Assembly (NCBI GenBank): GCA_028724245.1
Contig: JAQYDI010000129.1
Span: 1-55,087 of the forward strand
Source: Lachnospiraceae bacterium
GTDB lineage: Bacteria; Bacillota; Clostridia; Lachnospirales; Lachnospiraceae
Direction: 5' to 3'
DNA: 55,087 nucleotides
Below the pieces are notes generated by a model. The model was not told the origin of the DNA. It did no database searches and worked only from the letters and a program-made list of their open reading frames with translations. The number at the start of each line of letters is the position of its first letter. Positions within the stretch are counted from its first letter, which is position 1. The position numbers were made by a program, and so were the translations under genes. This document shows, one piece after another, positions 28,885-35,966 of this stretch.

Positions 28885-28900
28885 GTTAGTTAATACTAAC
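28885..28900. promoter_or_regulatory. Dyad operator GTTAGT-TAAT-ACTAAC
   Basis: A perfect 6-bp dyad with a 4-bp centre, located where RNA synthesis should begin. The TTAG...CTAA half-sites resemble DtxR/IdeR-type boxes, and MarR-type sites are an alternative. An iron-responsive repressor would fit a flavodoxin gene, but the binding protein is inferred only. Confidence 0.45.
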
Positions 28901-28921
28901 ACAACAGGAAATACGGAGCAG

Positions 28922-29293
28922 ATGGCTTTGGCTGTTCTGGAAGGCGCAAAGGAAAAAGGAGCGGAGGCCGTATTGTTTACAGCGGCGGAATTCAGCGCTT
29001 CCATGCTGGGTGAATATGACGCAATTGCCTTTGGCTGCTCTGCCATGGGAGATGAGGTACTGGAAGAAGATGAATTTCAGCCCATGTGGGACAGTTGTGA
29101 AGACAGTTTGAACGGCAAAAATATTGCGCTGTTTGGTTCCTATGGCTGGGGAGACGGAGACTGGATGCGCAGCTGGGAAGAATCCTCACGAAAAGCCGGA
29201 GCGGTAATGGTTTGCGACAGCGTGATCTGCAATGAAGAACCGGACGAAGAAGCAATCTCCGCGTGCAGGGCACTGGGAGCTGCTCTGGCATAA
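28922..29293 (+). CDS. Flavodoxin, N-terminally truncated (probable pseudogene)
   Basis: The 123 aa match short-chain clostridial flavodoxin, the FMN electron carrier that replaces ferredoxin, from shortly after the phosphate loop: GCSAMGDEVLEEDEF and ALFGSYGWGDGDWMRSWEE are hallmark FMN-binding segments. The frame continues upstream as TGNTEQMA (from 28904), which is the rest of the FMN phosphate loop, but the preceding strand (usually ending YWSG) and its start codon are gone. An in-frame TAG is at 28883, with no ATG, GTG or TTG between it and 28922. Translation from 28922 (GGAG 3 nt before it) would lack the FMN phosphate loop. The promoter and operator abut the break, suggesting a small deletion. 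Confidence 0.8.
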   Translation: MALAVLEGAKEKGAEAVLFTAAEFSASMLGEYDAIAFGCSAMGDEVLEEDEFQPMWDSCEDSLNGKNIALFGSYGWGDGDWMRSWEESSRKAGAVMVCDSVICNEEPDEEAISACRALGAALA

Positions 29294-29437
29294 GTTTGTG
29301 ATTGCAGGCATGCGGATTTCCAGGGGAACAGTTCATGATTCCCGGAAAATATCGTATGCCTGTCGTTGTACGCTGGAATATTTCGAGAACTGTTGTTCAG
29401 ACATGGCTTTTTCATGAGTAATTACAATAATTCACAA

Positions 29438-29836
29438 CTACCAACTCCAGTGTCGTGGATTTTCCAGAAACTCATTAATAAACTCCTGATTTTCCCATTT
29501 TTCCAATTCAGGAAGCATCGTTTCTTTTATGATCTTCAATATGTCCTGAAAACTGTTTTCAATTTTAGATGATTCTACGGACCACCAGATATCTCTCGAT
29601 GAATAAACCAGATTGCCTAAACGACAGTTTACAATAGAGCAATCATATCCTGTTTCAAAAATTAAAATATTAATTGTAATACAAGGATGACATCTGCTTT
29701 TTTGTATTTCTATAGAAATTGTAAATCCCGTTTTCGTATCTTTTTTAAAAGTTCTAAGTGACCTCGGAGGATCTGGTTCATATCCGTTTTCAACCAATAT
29801 TGGTATTAAAATCTTTCTAATGTATTTATTGTACAT
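29438..29836 (-). CDS. Hypothetical protein, possibly DUF4304-like
   Basis: I do not recognise this protein with certainty. From ATG 29836 (GGAGAAG about 9 nt upstream) it is 132 aa, soluble, with no signal or membrane segment. The N-terminal helix YIRKILIPILVENGYEP, then FTISIEIQKSR and a later WWSV followed by an amphipathic helix, resemble the layout of DUF4304-type proteins, which often appear as orphan immunity-like genes. The frame can be extended to ATG 29887, but that part overlaps the gene before it. It overlaps the stop of the upstream gene by 11 bp, so the two are coupled. The codon use is clearly more AT-rich than the flanking core genes, suggesting horizontal gain. Confidence 0.6.
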   Translation of the reverse strand: MYNKYIRKILIPILVENGYEPDPPRSLRTFKKDTKTGFTISIEIQKSRCHPCITINILIFETGYDCSIVNCRLGNLVYSSRDIWWSVESSKIENSFQDILKIIKETMLPELEKWENQEFINEFLENPRHWSW

Positions 29837-30383
29837 AGTATTGACTTCTCCAGTCATATACTTTCTCCCAAAATGTTTCATCTTCATCTGATTGTTTTAC
29901 CCATTTAAGCATTTCTTCCATCATATTTTTCCAGTACATTTCCGGATCATCATTCAAGGAAAACATGTTCCTGACAATCAGTTTATCAGCTAATGATTCT
30001 GCGTTTTTATAGTCATTTTTTATTAAATATAAATTAAATAGTGTTAAACGTTCTGATAAATCAGCTGCTTGTTCCTCGGAATGGTCGATATAATATTGTA
30101 TCAGATCAATAATTTTATCAACAGAATTGTATTTATCCCAATATTTCTCTCCATATCTTTCCAGCATTTCTGCTGATTTAGTTACAGGAGTTTTAACTGA
30201 CCACCAATATGTATCATATATAGGTGACTCTAATGCCTTTAAATCTTTATATCCTATGCAATTCAGTCCTTCTTTCTGGTTTATCAGGACATATTCACCC
30301 AACTTTATAGAAAAAAAATCATTTTCATGTACTATAATTTCAATTGTATCAATACATATAATGTCATGGATTCTAACAAACAA
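29826..30383 (-). CDS. Hypothetical protein, AT-rich; start uncertain
   Basis: I do not recognise this protein. The listed 185 aa begin at TTG 30383, which has no SD. The frame stays open upstream to 30455, where a strong GGAAGGAG is followed by AGG-ATT. An ATT start there would give 209 aa. It is acidic and soluble. The segment YWWSVKTPVTKSAEMLERYGEKY followed by helices resembles the WWSV region of the next gene and the C-terminal half of DUF4304-type proteins, so the two may be diverged paralogs. It is AT-rich with rare codons (ATA, TTA), unlike its neighbours. No toxin gene is adjacent. Confidence 0.6.
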   Translation of the reverse strand: MFVRIHDIICIDTIEIIVHENDFFSIKLGEYVLINQKEGLNCIGYKDLKALESPIYDTYWWSVKTPVTKSAEMLERYGEKYWDKYNSVDKIIDLIQYYIDHSEEQAADLSERLTLFNLYLIKNDYKNAESLADKLIVRNMFSLNDDPEMYWKNMMEEMLKWVKQSDEDETFWEKVYDWRSQYYVQ

Positions 30384-30455
30384 TTTATCATTTAACTTTT
30401 CAAAATGATTCTTACAAAGATAATTATATAATATTCTGTCATTTAATATATTAAT

Positions 30456-30691
30456 CCTAATATACTCCTTCCTTTATTTAAATCAAATCACGCATGCTGT
30501 GTAATAGCTTTCCTACAGGTTTCGACATTGTTATTCTATAGGCAACGTTTTTGTTTTATAATCGTCTCGTTTCAGGCAATTGAACAGGAGGCGGTAAATA
30601 ACCGCCATCCTCTCAGATATGCATATTAGCAGTCTGCATATCGAACTTTCATCTGGTGTAAGTTGGATTTTACCGTCAGGTATGAGTGATA
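30456..30691. other. Gene-free stretch with hairpins and a broken mini-ORF
   Basis: No intact gene is seen. Two stable dyads lie at 30590-30606 (GGCGGT/ACCGCC) and 30616-30642 (GATATGCA/TGCATATC). On the - strand a 25-codon ORF with GAGAGG before its ATG runs 30608-30531. The -strand frame that follows without a gap in sense but one base out (30535-30488) reads NNNVETCRKAITQHA, so together they look like one short frameshifted reading frame. It may be a remnant of a repeated element. Confidence 0.3.
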
Positions 30692-31222
30692 CTAAAAAGA
30701 ATTATTAACAAAATACCCCATGATTTCTTCCAGTTTCTCTCTCAATGCATCTGCTTCGATTCCATCTGCAACCGCAAGCAGATTACATTTGACTTTAGTC
30801 GGATCTGTTTCGGTGCTTTCATTTGATTCGGAACGGTAGATATCTTTGCCGAGCATATTCATAATAACCGTATGCTGACTGTCCTTCAGGCTGGCTTTCA
30901 TCTGCATGGGCACGCCGCCCAGTTCTTTAATATGAAGAGCCACATCCTTCATGGACAGATTCATATTAACTTCCGCAACCGGCAGCGATACGGTGGTATA
31001 GGCGGTCATGGTACCCAGCAGATGACCACTCATGGTCCCGATCAGAACCTGATTGCCGCCGTGCTGATGGTTGTGACCGCAGCCGCATCCCTCGCCATGC
31101 TCATGACCGTGTTCATGATGACCGCATCCACAGTCTTCGCCATGTTCATGACCGTGTTCGTGATGTTCGCAGCCGCAGCCTTCCTCGTGATATAATCCCC
31201 TGATGTGTTTTTCCTTCTCCAT
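30692..31222 (-). CDS. His/Cys-repeat putative metal-binding protein
   Basis: The 176 aa have a metal-ligand-rich N-terminus (residues 14-56) made of a 16-residue unit, HHEHGHEHGExCGCG, nearly twice, plus partial copies on each side. This corresponds to a 48-nt tandem repeat. The remaining part (60-176) is an alpha/beta domain I do not recognise, with IGTMSGHLLGTMTAYTTVSLPVAEVNMNLSMKDV near its start. No signal peptide or membrane helix is present, so it is probably cytosolic. A role in binding Ni, Zn, Co or Cu is suggested by the repeats only. SD GGAGG is placed 7-8 nt before the ATG, and it has its own promoter. Confidence 0.75.
   Translation of the reverse strand: MEKEKHIRGLYHEEGCGCEHHEHGHEHGEDCGCGHHEHGHEHGEGCGCGHNHQHGGNQVLIGTMSGHLLGTMTAYTTVSLPVAEVNMNLSMKDVALHIKELGGVPMQMKASLKDSQHTVIMNMLGKDIYRSESNESTETDPTKVKCNLLAVADGIEADALREKLEEIMGYFVNNSF
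31045..31180 (-). repeat. 48-nt tandem repeat coding for His/Cys units
   Basis: Two nearly identical units (each translating to HHEHGHEHGE-D/G-CGCG) with partial flanking copies, within the N-terminal part of the His/Cys-repeat gene. Such repeats can change copy number by slippage. Confidence 0.65.
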
Positions 31223-31283
31223 TTAAATTCCTCCAGTACTATGAAATACAGTAAGCTGCTTCACCGCAGCCTTTGCTCTCCTA

Positions 31284-31312
31284 AGTATAATATCAAACAG
31301 ACAAAAGTACAA
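31284..31312 (-). promoter_or_regulatory. Promoter of the His/Cys-repeat gene
   Basis: On the - strand: TTGTAC (31312-31307), 17 nt, TATACT (31289-31284). It lies just outside the palindromic element at 31318-31427. Confidence 0.55.
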
Positions 31313-31317
31313 GTATT

Positions 31318-31427
31318 ACTGTTCAGACTTCGGCCGGAGAAATACAGGTTTCTACGGTCCCTTTTACAGGACACCATGGTCAGTCTGTCTCACAACCTTT
31401 ATTTCTTCAGGCCGAAGTCTGAACAGT
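31318..31427. repeat. Palindromic repeat element (MITE-like or large hairpin)
   Basis: Perfect 18-bp arms, ACTGTTCAGACTTCGGCC (31318-31335) and its complement (31410-31427), flank 74 nt. The stem can extend inward through GGAGAAAT against ATTTCTT with small mismatches. The right edge continues to GGTAACTGTTCAG (complement of 31419-31431), shared with 25064-25076. The stop codon and last codons of the neighbouring ClpP-like gene lie inside it. No U-run follows on either side, so a simple terminator is less likely. Confidence 0.65.
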
Positions 31428-32190
31428 TACCCTCAATCAGTTCATGCAGCTTGCGCAGGGCGTCCTGAATTCCGCCGGTTTCGTGAATCAGTCCTGCCTG
31501 AACGGCTTCTTCACCGATGAGGATAGTTCCCAAATCCTTGGTCAGTTTGGTGTTTTCCATCATCATTTTTTCCAGCTGTTTCTGCGTGGTACGGCTGTGA
31601 GAGGCTATGAATCCGGTGATGCGGTCCTGAATCCGTTTGTTGTATTCGTAGGTCTGGGGAGCTCCGATGACCCGTCCGCTCATTTGAACCGGGTGTACAA
31701 TCATGGTGCCGGTTGGTACGATGAAAGACCAGGTGGTGCTGACTGCCAGCGGAACACCGATGGAGTGGCTGCCGCCCAGAACCAGTGATACGGAGGGCTT
31801 GCTCAGAGAAGCAATCATTTCTGCAATGCTGAGTCCGGCATCCACATCGCCGCCGGTGGTATTTAACAGGATTAAAAGTCCGTCCGTGTTTACATCGTCC
31901 TCAATCAGAGCCAGCCGGGGCAGGATATGTTCGTATTTTGTGGTTTTTACCTGAGAACCGGCCGTATCGTGTCCTTCAATTTCCCCAATGATCGTTAAAA
32001 GGTGAATGTTATGGGCAGTGCGGCTGTCATTCAGAAATGCTTCGCCGGTATCGTAGATCAGCTGGGAACGTGCAGAGGATTCTTCTGTGGTCTCCGGGGG
32101 ATTTTCTGCTGAGATATCTGATTCCTGTCCGGCAGATTCACCTGCACAGCTGTTATTACTGTCATATTGATTCTTTCTGTAATTTTCCAT
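31399..32190 (-). CDS. ClpP-like serine protease (TepA/YmfB type)
   Basis: This ClpP/SppA-fold protease of 263 aa is close to Bacillus TepA (YmfB), reported as translocation-enhancing, and is found next to ftsK/spoIIIE in many Firmicutes. After an acidic, low-complexity N-terminus (1-55), the catalytic Ser143 is in GGSHSIGVPLA and the catalytic His166 in TMIVHPVQ. The NTTGGDVDAGL oxyanion region matches ClpP. It lacks the ClpX/ClpA docking features I would expect of true ClpP. The last residues, about GNCSDFGLKK, are encoded by a palindromic repeat, so the original C-terminus may differ. It is divergent from ftsK. Confidence 0.85.
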   Translation of the reverse strand: MENYRKNQYDSNNSCAGESAGQESDISAENPPETTEESSARSQLIYDTGEAFLNDSRTAHNIHLLTIIGEIEGHDTAGSQVKTTKYEHILPRLALIEDDVNTDGLLILLNTTGGDVDAGLSIAEMIASLSKPSVSLVLGGSHSIGVPLAVSTTWSFIVPTGTMIVHPVQMSGRVIGAPQTYEYNKRIQDRITGFIASHSRTTQKQLEKMMMENTKLTKDLGTILIGEEAVQAGLIHETGGIQDALRKLHELIEGNCSDFGLKK

Positions 32191-32354
32191 GATTTAAACC
32201 TTTCGTTCAACTAAATTCTGGTAACTGTTTTAGAATATCCGTAAATGTAAAAAGTATACCTGCTGTCTGTGGTTTTTTCATCTGAATAGTGAAAACCTTC
32301 GCGGCAGACTTCACTGTTTCTGATGAGGTCCGTTCCCGAACAGCCATAAAACAG

Positions 32355-32383
32355 TTGAGTTCTTAAATCAAATAGGCTATAAT
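32355..32383 (+). promoter_or_regulatory. Promoter of ftsK
   Basis: TTGAGT (32355-32360), 17 nt, and a perfect TATAAT (32378-32383), about 40 nt before the ATG. The -35 overlaps the right arm of an AACTGTTTTA/TAAAACAGTT inverted repeat (32223-32232 and 32347-32356). Confidence 0.75.
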
Positions 32384-32424
32384 AACACAATACGCAAAAA
32401 ACAGGGAGAATACGAGGTGAATCA

Positions 32425-35400
32425 ATGGCTTCTAATGTAACTGGTAAAACTATGGCACAAAAGAAGTCTTCTTCTGCTGTAAAAAGACAAAAATCTGCCG
32501 GCAGCAGAAAAACGGCAGGTGCAAAAAACAGCACAGGAAAAAGAACGGGAGCAGCCGGAAAAGGAGGTTCCGTGAAAAACAATGGTATACAGAAAAAAGT
32601 TGATGCACAGAAAAAGAACAGTATACAGGCGAAGAATGCAAATGATAGAGTAAATGCAGAAAGCCGGTCCCGTCTTTCAGGGGAAGGCGACAGAAAGTGG
32701 CTGAGTGATGAAATCCGCTTTTTGGTGGCGATTGGAATTACGATTCTGCTGACCATGTGTAATTTTCATTACTGCATGAGTGTAGGCGATGCGGTTTACG
32801 TGATTCTGCATGGATTATTTGGCAGCCTTGCCTATGTCCTGCCGTTTGTTCTTCTGGGGGTTTATCTGTTTATGATTCCCAACAGAGGCAATCTGGAAGC
32901 AGAGACAAAGACAAAGCTGTGCCTGCTTCTGTTTCTGGAATGCTGTTTTCTGTTTCATTTTGCCGGAATCAGGGAATCGCAGCCTTTTTCACCGGTCTAT
33001 TATTTTCAGGCTGGTCAGTCCGGCTTTAACGGAGGCCTGATCGGCGGATTGTTTTCCGGTCTTCTTCAGCATCTGATCGGGACAACGGCAACAATCCTGA
33101 TTATTTTTCTGATGATGCTGATTACGGTGATCATTTTGACAGAGCGGTCTGCGGTGCGTACTATGCGTACCTGTGCCGGCACTCTGCAGTCTCTGACTGG
33201 AGAAAAGTTCAAAAGCATTGTTGAAAAGCTGCGGGAACTGTTTGAAGACGGAAAAGATGATTTTGAATATGACGAATATGATGATGACTACGATGATGAA
33301 GAGAATCCGTATGAGAATGGCAGCCAGGATGACAAGGAAGATCAGAGCGATGAAGAAGATCGGGATGATCATGGCAGTATGGATAAACAAAGGAGCAGTC
33401 CATTCGGCAGGATTTCTCTTCAAAACAGAAAAATATTGAATTCATCCGAAAGAACAGCGGAATTTTTTAACCGGGAATTTCCTTTTATGGAAAAAACGGA
33501 AGATACCGGTAAAAAAGAACCGGTTTATGGTACAATAAACGAAGCCGGACAGATCAACAACACCGAACAGAAGAGGGAAAAAACAGTTCAAAGTGAAGAC
33601 ATTTCTGTAAATCGTCATGCAGAGACACCGTTTCTGGATGAGAACTGGAGAAAGGGATTCTCTTCTTCCATGAGAAAACCTGCAAAAGAGGAGACAGTTT
33701 CTGCAGATTCAGCAGCGCATGGAATATTGGCCGCCGGATACGGATCGAATCTGTCTGTATCCGGGATGGAAAAACCGGGTCCGGCAGCGGGGCAGATCAT
33801 TCTGGAACGGGATTTCCGATCTCTGGAGGAGATGGGATTTGGTGATCTTCTTCAGGAGAAAGCGCCTGCAGTTTCCGGTTCCATTGATGATTTTATCGTT
33901 TATAATGGTCTGGCAGCGGAAAACAGGCCGGATGCAGAGGATACATATCCGGCGTCTGAAACCATATCTGACTATCCTGAGAAAACTGTCATATCTGACT
34001 GCGTTGGAGAAGCTGAGAAAGCAAACGGTTGTTCTGAAGCAGATCTGTATGGCGAAGAATACAGCTGTTTTGAGAATTTTCCGGATTTTGCAGAACAGGC
34101 TGCAGCCACCCGGGAAGAACTTTTCGATGATTCTGACGAACCGGCAGAGCCGGATGAATCTGAGGATACTGATGGCCTTTCGGATGCAGGTGAGCGTGCT
34201 GTTGATCTTACAGAGCATGTAATTCTGCCGGAGGACGGCCCTGTGATGCGGGGCGCTTCCGAAACAGAAAGCAAAACGGAACAGAAAGGAAATCCCTCCG
34301 GCGGAATCTGGAAGCAGGATCCCGGCACCGGCAGCCGCAGCAGTTCCGGAGCAGTAACTTTCAGCAGCAAACCGAAAGACCCTGAAAAGAAACCTGTTGT
34401 GAGAAAGCCATATGTATTTCCTCCTGCCAATCTGCTGAAACGCAATACGGCATTCAGCGGCGGCCTGAGCAGAACACACCGGGAAATTCAGAAAAAGCTG
34501 TATGATACGCTCCAGAGCTTCGGCGTAAAGGTCAATATGGGCATGATTTCCGTAGGGCCTTCCGTTACCCGTTATGAACTGGAACCCGAGCCGGGTGTGA
34601 AGGTGAGCCGTATTGTGGCGCTGCAGGATGACATCAAGCTGGCACTTGCAGCTCCTGATATCCGTATTGAGGCCCCCATTCCGGGTAAGTCGGCAATCGG
34701 TATTGAGGTTCCCAATCAGGAGAATACGGTGGTTGGTTTCCGGGAACTGATTGAGTCGGAAGCGTTTCAGAAGCATTCTTCCAGAGTTGCTGTGGCAGTC
34801 GGCCGTGATATCAGCGGTCAGATCGTGGTAGCTGACCTGGCCAAGATGCCGCATCTGCTTATTGCAGGTGCAACCGGATCCGGTAAATCCGTCTGCATCA
34901 ATACGCTGATCATGAGTATTATTTATAAAGCATCACCGGAAGAAGTGAAGCTGGTCATGGTGGATCCCAAGGTGGTGGAACTGAGTATCTATAATGGGAT
35001 TCCTCATTTGCTGGTTCCTGTTGTTACAGATGCCAGAAAAGCTGCCAATGCGCTGCGCTGGGCAGTGGAGGAGATGAATGACCGTTATAAGAAATTTGCG
35101 GATTACAATGTCCGCAATATTGAAGGCTACAATGAACATCTGAGAAGAGAAAAAGAGAAGGATCCTTCCAATGCAGAACCTTTTCTGTACCAGATGGTGA
35201 TCATTGTAGACGAGCTGGCAGACCTGATGATGGTGGCTCAGGGCGAGGTGGAAGAAGCCATCTGCCGTCTGGCCCAGATGGCCCGGGCAGCAGGTATTCA
35301 TCTGGTACTGGCAACCCAGAGACCTTCGGTTAATGTCATTACCGGTCTGATCAAAGCCAATGTACCGTCGAGAATTGCATTTGCCGTATCCTCAGGTGTG

Positions 35401-35856
35401 GATTCCCGGACAATCATAGACATGAACGGAGCGGAAAAGCTGCTGGGCAAGGGCGATATGCTCTTTTATCCCTACGGTCTGCCCAAACCGGTCCGGGTGC
35501 AGGGGGCATTTATCTCTGATGAAGAGGTTTCCCGGGTTGTAACCTGGCTGCATAAAAACAACGGCGGCGTTTCCGGTCAGGAGATGATGGAGAAGATGAT
35601 TACCAGCGCTTCTGAAAATGCCGCGGTTAAAACGGAACAGGATGAATATTTTGAAAGCGCCGGCCGTTTTATCATAGAAAAGGATAAGGCATCCATCGGT
35701 GCTCTTCAGCGTAATTTTAAAATTGGTTTTAACCGTGCGGCAAGGATCATGGATCAGCTGGCGGCAGCCGGTGTGGTTGGAGAGGAAGATGGAACGAAGC
35801 CCAGAAAAATCCTGATGAGTATGGACGAATTCAATCAGTTTCTGGGGGAGGACTAA
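32425..35856 (+). CDS. ftsK: DNA translocase FtsK/SpoIIIE
   Basis: This septal DNA pump moves chromosome ends through the closing septum, or the forespore chromosome during sporulation. The 1143 aa comprise a Lys/Ala/Gly-rich N-terminus (1-85), four membrane helices (about 100-245), and a very long linker (about 270-670) with a strongly acidic Asp/Glu/Tyr patch. Then follow the alpha and beta motor domains with Walker A ATGSGKS (Lys821) and Walker B IIVDELADLMM, and finally the gamma winged helix (SIGALQRNFKIGFNRAARIMDQL). ATG 32425 follows GAGGTG. The linker is longer than in Bacillus SpoIIIE (about 790 aa overall). Confidence 0.96.
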   Translation: MASNVTGKTMAQKKSSSAVKRQKSAGSRKTAGAKNSTGKRTGAAGKGGSVKNNGIQKKVDAQKKNSIQAKNANDRVNAESRSRLSGEGDRKWLSDEIRFLVAIGITILLTMCNFHYCMSVGDAVYVILHGLFGSLAYVLPFVLLGVYLFMIPNRGNLEAETKTKLCLLLFLECCFLFHFAGIRESQPFSPVYYFQAGQSGFNGGLIGGLFSGLLQHLIGTTATILIIFLMMLITVIILTERSAVRTMRTCAGTLQSLTGEKFKSIVEKLRELFEDGKDDFEYDEYDDDYDDEENPYENGSQDDKEDQSDEEDRDDHGSMDKQRSSPFGRISLQNRKILNSSERTAEFFNREFPFMEKTEDTGKKEPVYGTINEAGQINNTEQKREKTVQSEDISVNRHAETPFLDENWRKGFSSSMRKPAKEETVSADSAAHGILAAGYGSNLSVSGMEKPGPAAGQIILERDFRSLEEMGFGDLLQEKAPAVSGSIDDFIVYNGLAAENRPDAEDTYPASETISDYPEKTVISDCVGEAEKANGCSEADLYGEEYSCFENFPDFAEQAAATREELFDDSDEPAEPDESEDTDGLSDAGERAVDLTEHVILPEDGPVMRGASETESKTEQKGNPSGGIWKQDPGTGSRSSSGAVTFSSKPKDPEKKPVVRKPYVFPPANLLKRNTAFSGGLSRTHREIQKKLYDTLQSFGVKVNMGMISVGPSVTRYELEPEPGVKVSRIVALQDDIKLALAAPDIRIEAPIPGKSAIGIEVPNQENTVVGFRELIESEAFQKHSSRVAVAVGRDISGQIVVADLAKMPHLLIAGATGSGKSVCINTLIMSIIYKASPEEVKLVMVDPKVVELSIYNGIPHLLVPVVTDARKAANALRWAVEEMNDRYKKFADYNVRNIEGYNEHLRREKEKDPSNAEPFLYQMVIIVDELADLMMVAQGEVEEAICRLAQMARAAGIHLVLATQRPSVNVITGLIKANVPSRIAFAVSSGVDSRTIIDMNGAEKLLGKGDMLFYPYGLPKPVRVQGAFISDEEVSRVVTWLHKNNGGVSGQEMMEKMITSASENAAVKTEQDEYFESAGRFIIEKDKASIGALQRNFKIGFNRAARIMDQLAAAGVVGEEDGTKPRKILMSMDEFNQFLGED

Positions 35857-35899
35857 CCGGTCCGACCGCAGATTCTGACGGAATCAGAACAATAGAAAT

Positions 35900-35944
35900 C
35901 CAGGCAGCTGCCTGGGAACTGCCCCCACGGTTCCCTGCAGCTGC
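35900..35944 (+). promoter_or_regulatory. Cluster of dyads between ftsK and murE
   Basis: CCAGGCAGCTGCCTGG (35900-35915) is a perfect palindrome. It also forms a longer stem, GCAGCTGC (35904-35911) with 35937-35944 and GGGAAC (35914-35919) with GTTCCC (35930-35935). No U-run follows, so it could be an RNA leader hairpin, a processing site or a weak terminator. Confidence 0.45.
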
Positions 35945-35966
35945 AGTCGAGAATGCGAGGTATGAA

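Noticed and set aside
28876..28890. ATG ATC GTA GTT AGT as the flavodoxin start
   Set aside because: Followed at once by TAA and out of frame with the TGNTE part; there is no SD, and the promoter -10 overlaps it. Kept only as an alternative explanation for the damage.
28714..29046. 110-codon - strand frame across the flavodoxin promoter
   Set aside because: Would run through the promoter and the flavodoxin coding part; no domain or SD.
31056..31180. Possible CRISPR-like repeats
   Set aside because: The 48-nt repeats translate in frame into His/Cys units and have no spacers.
32223..32356. AACTGTTTTA/TAAAACAGTT inverted repeat in the ftsK-tepA divergent region as a full element
   Set aside because: Arms are only 10 bp and 114 nt apart, so it is noted only as a weak relative of the GGTAACTGTTCAG family.
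33709..34854. 381-codon - strand frame opposite ftsK
   Set aside because: Lies against the linker and motor of FtsK, with no SD or recognisable domain.
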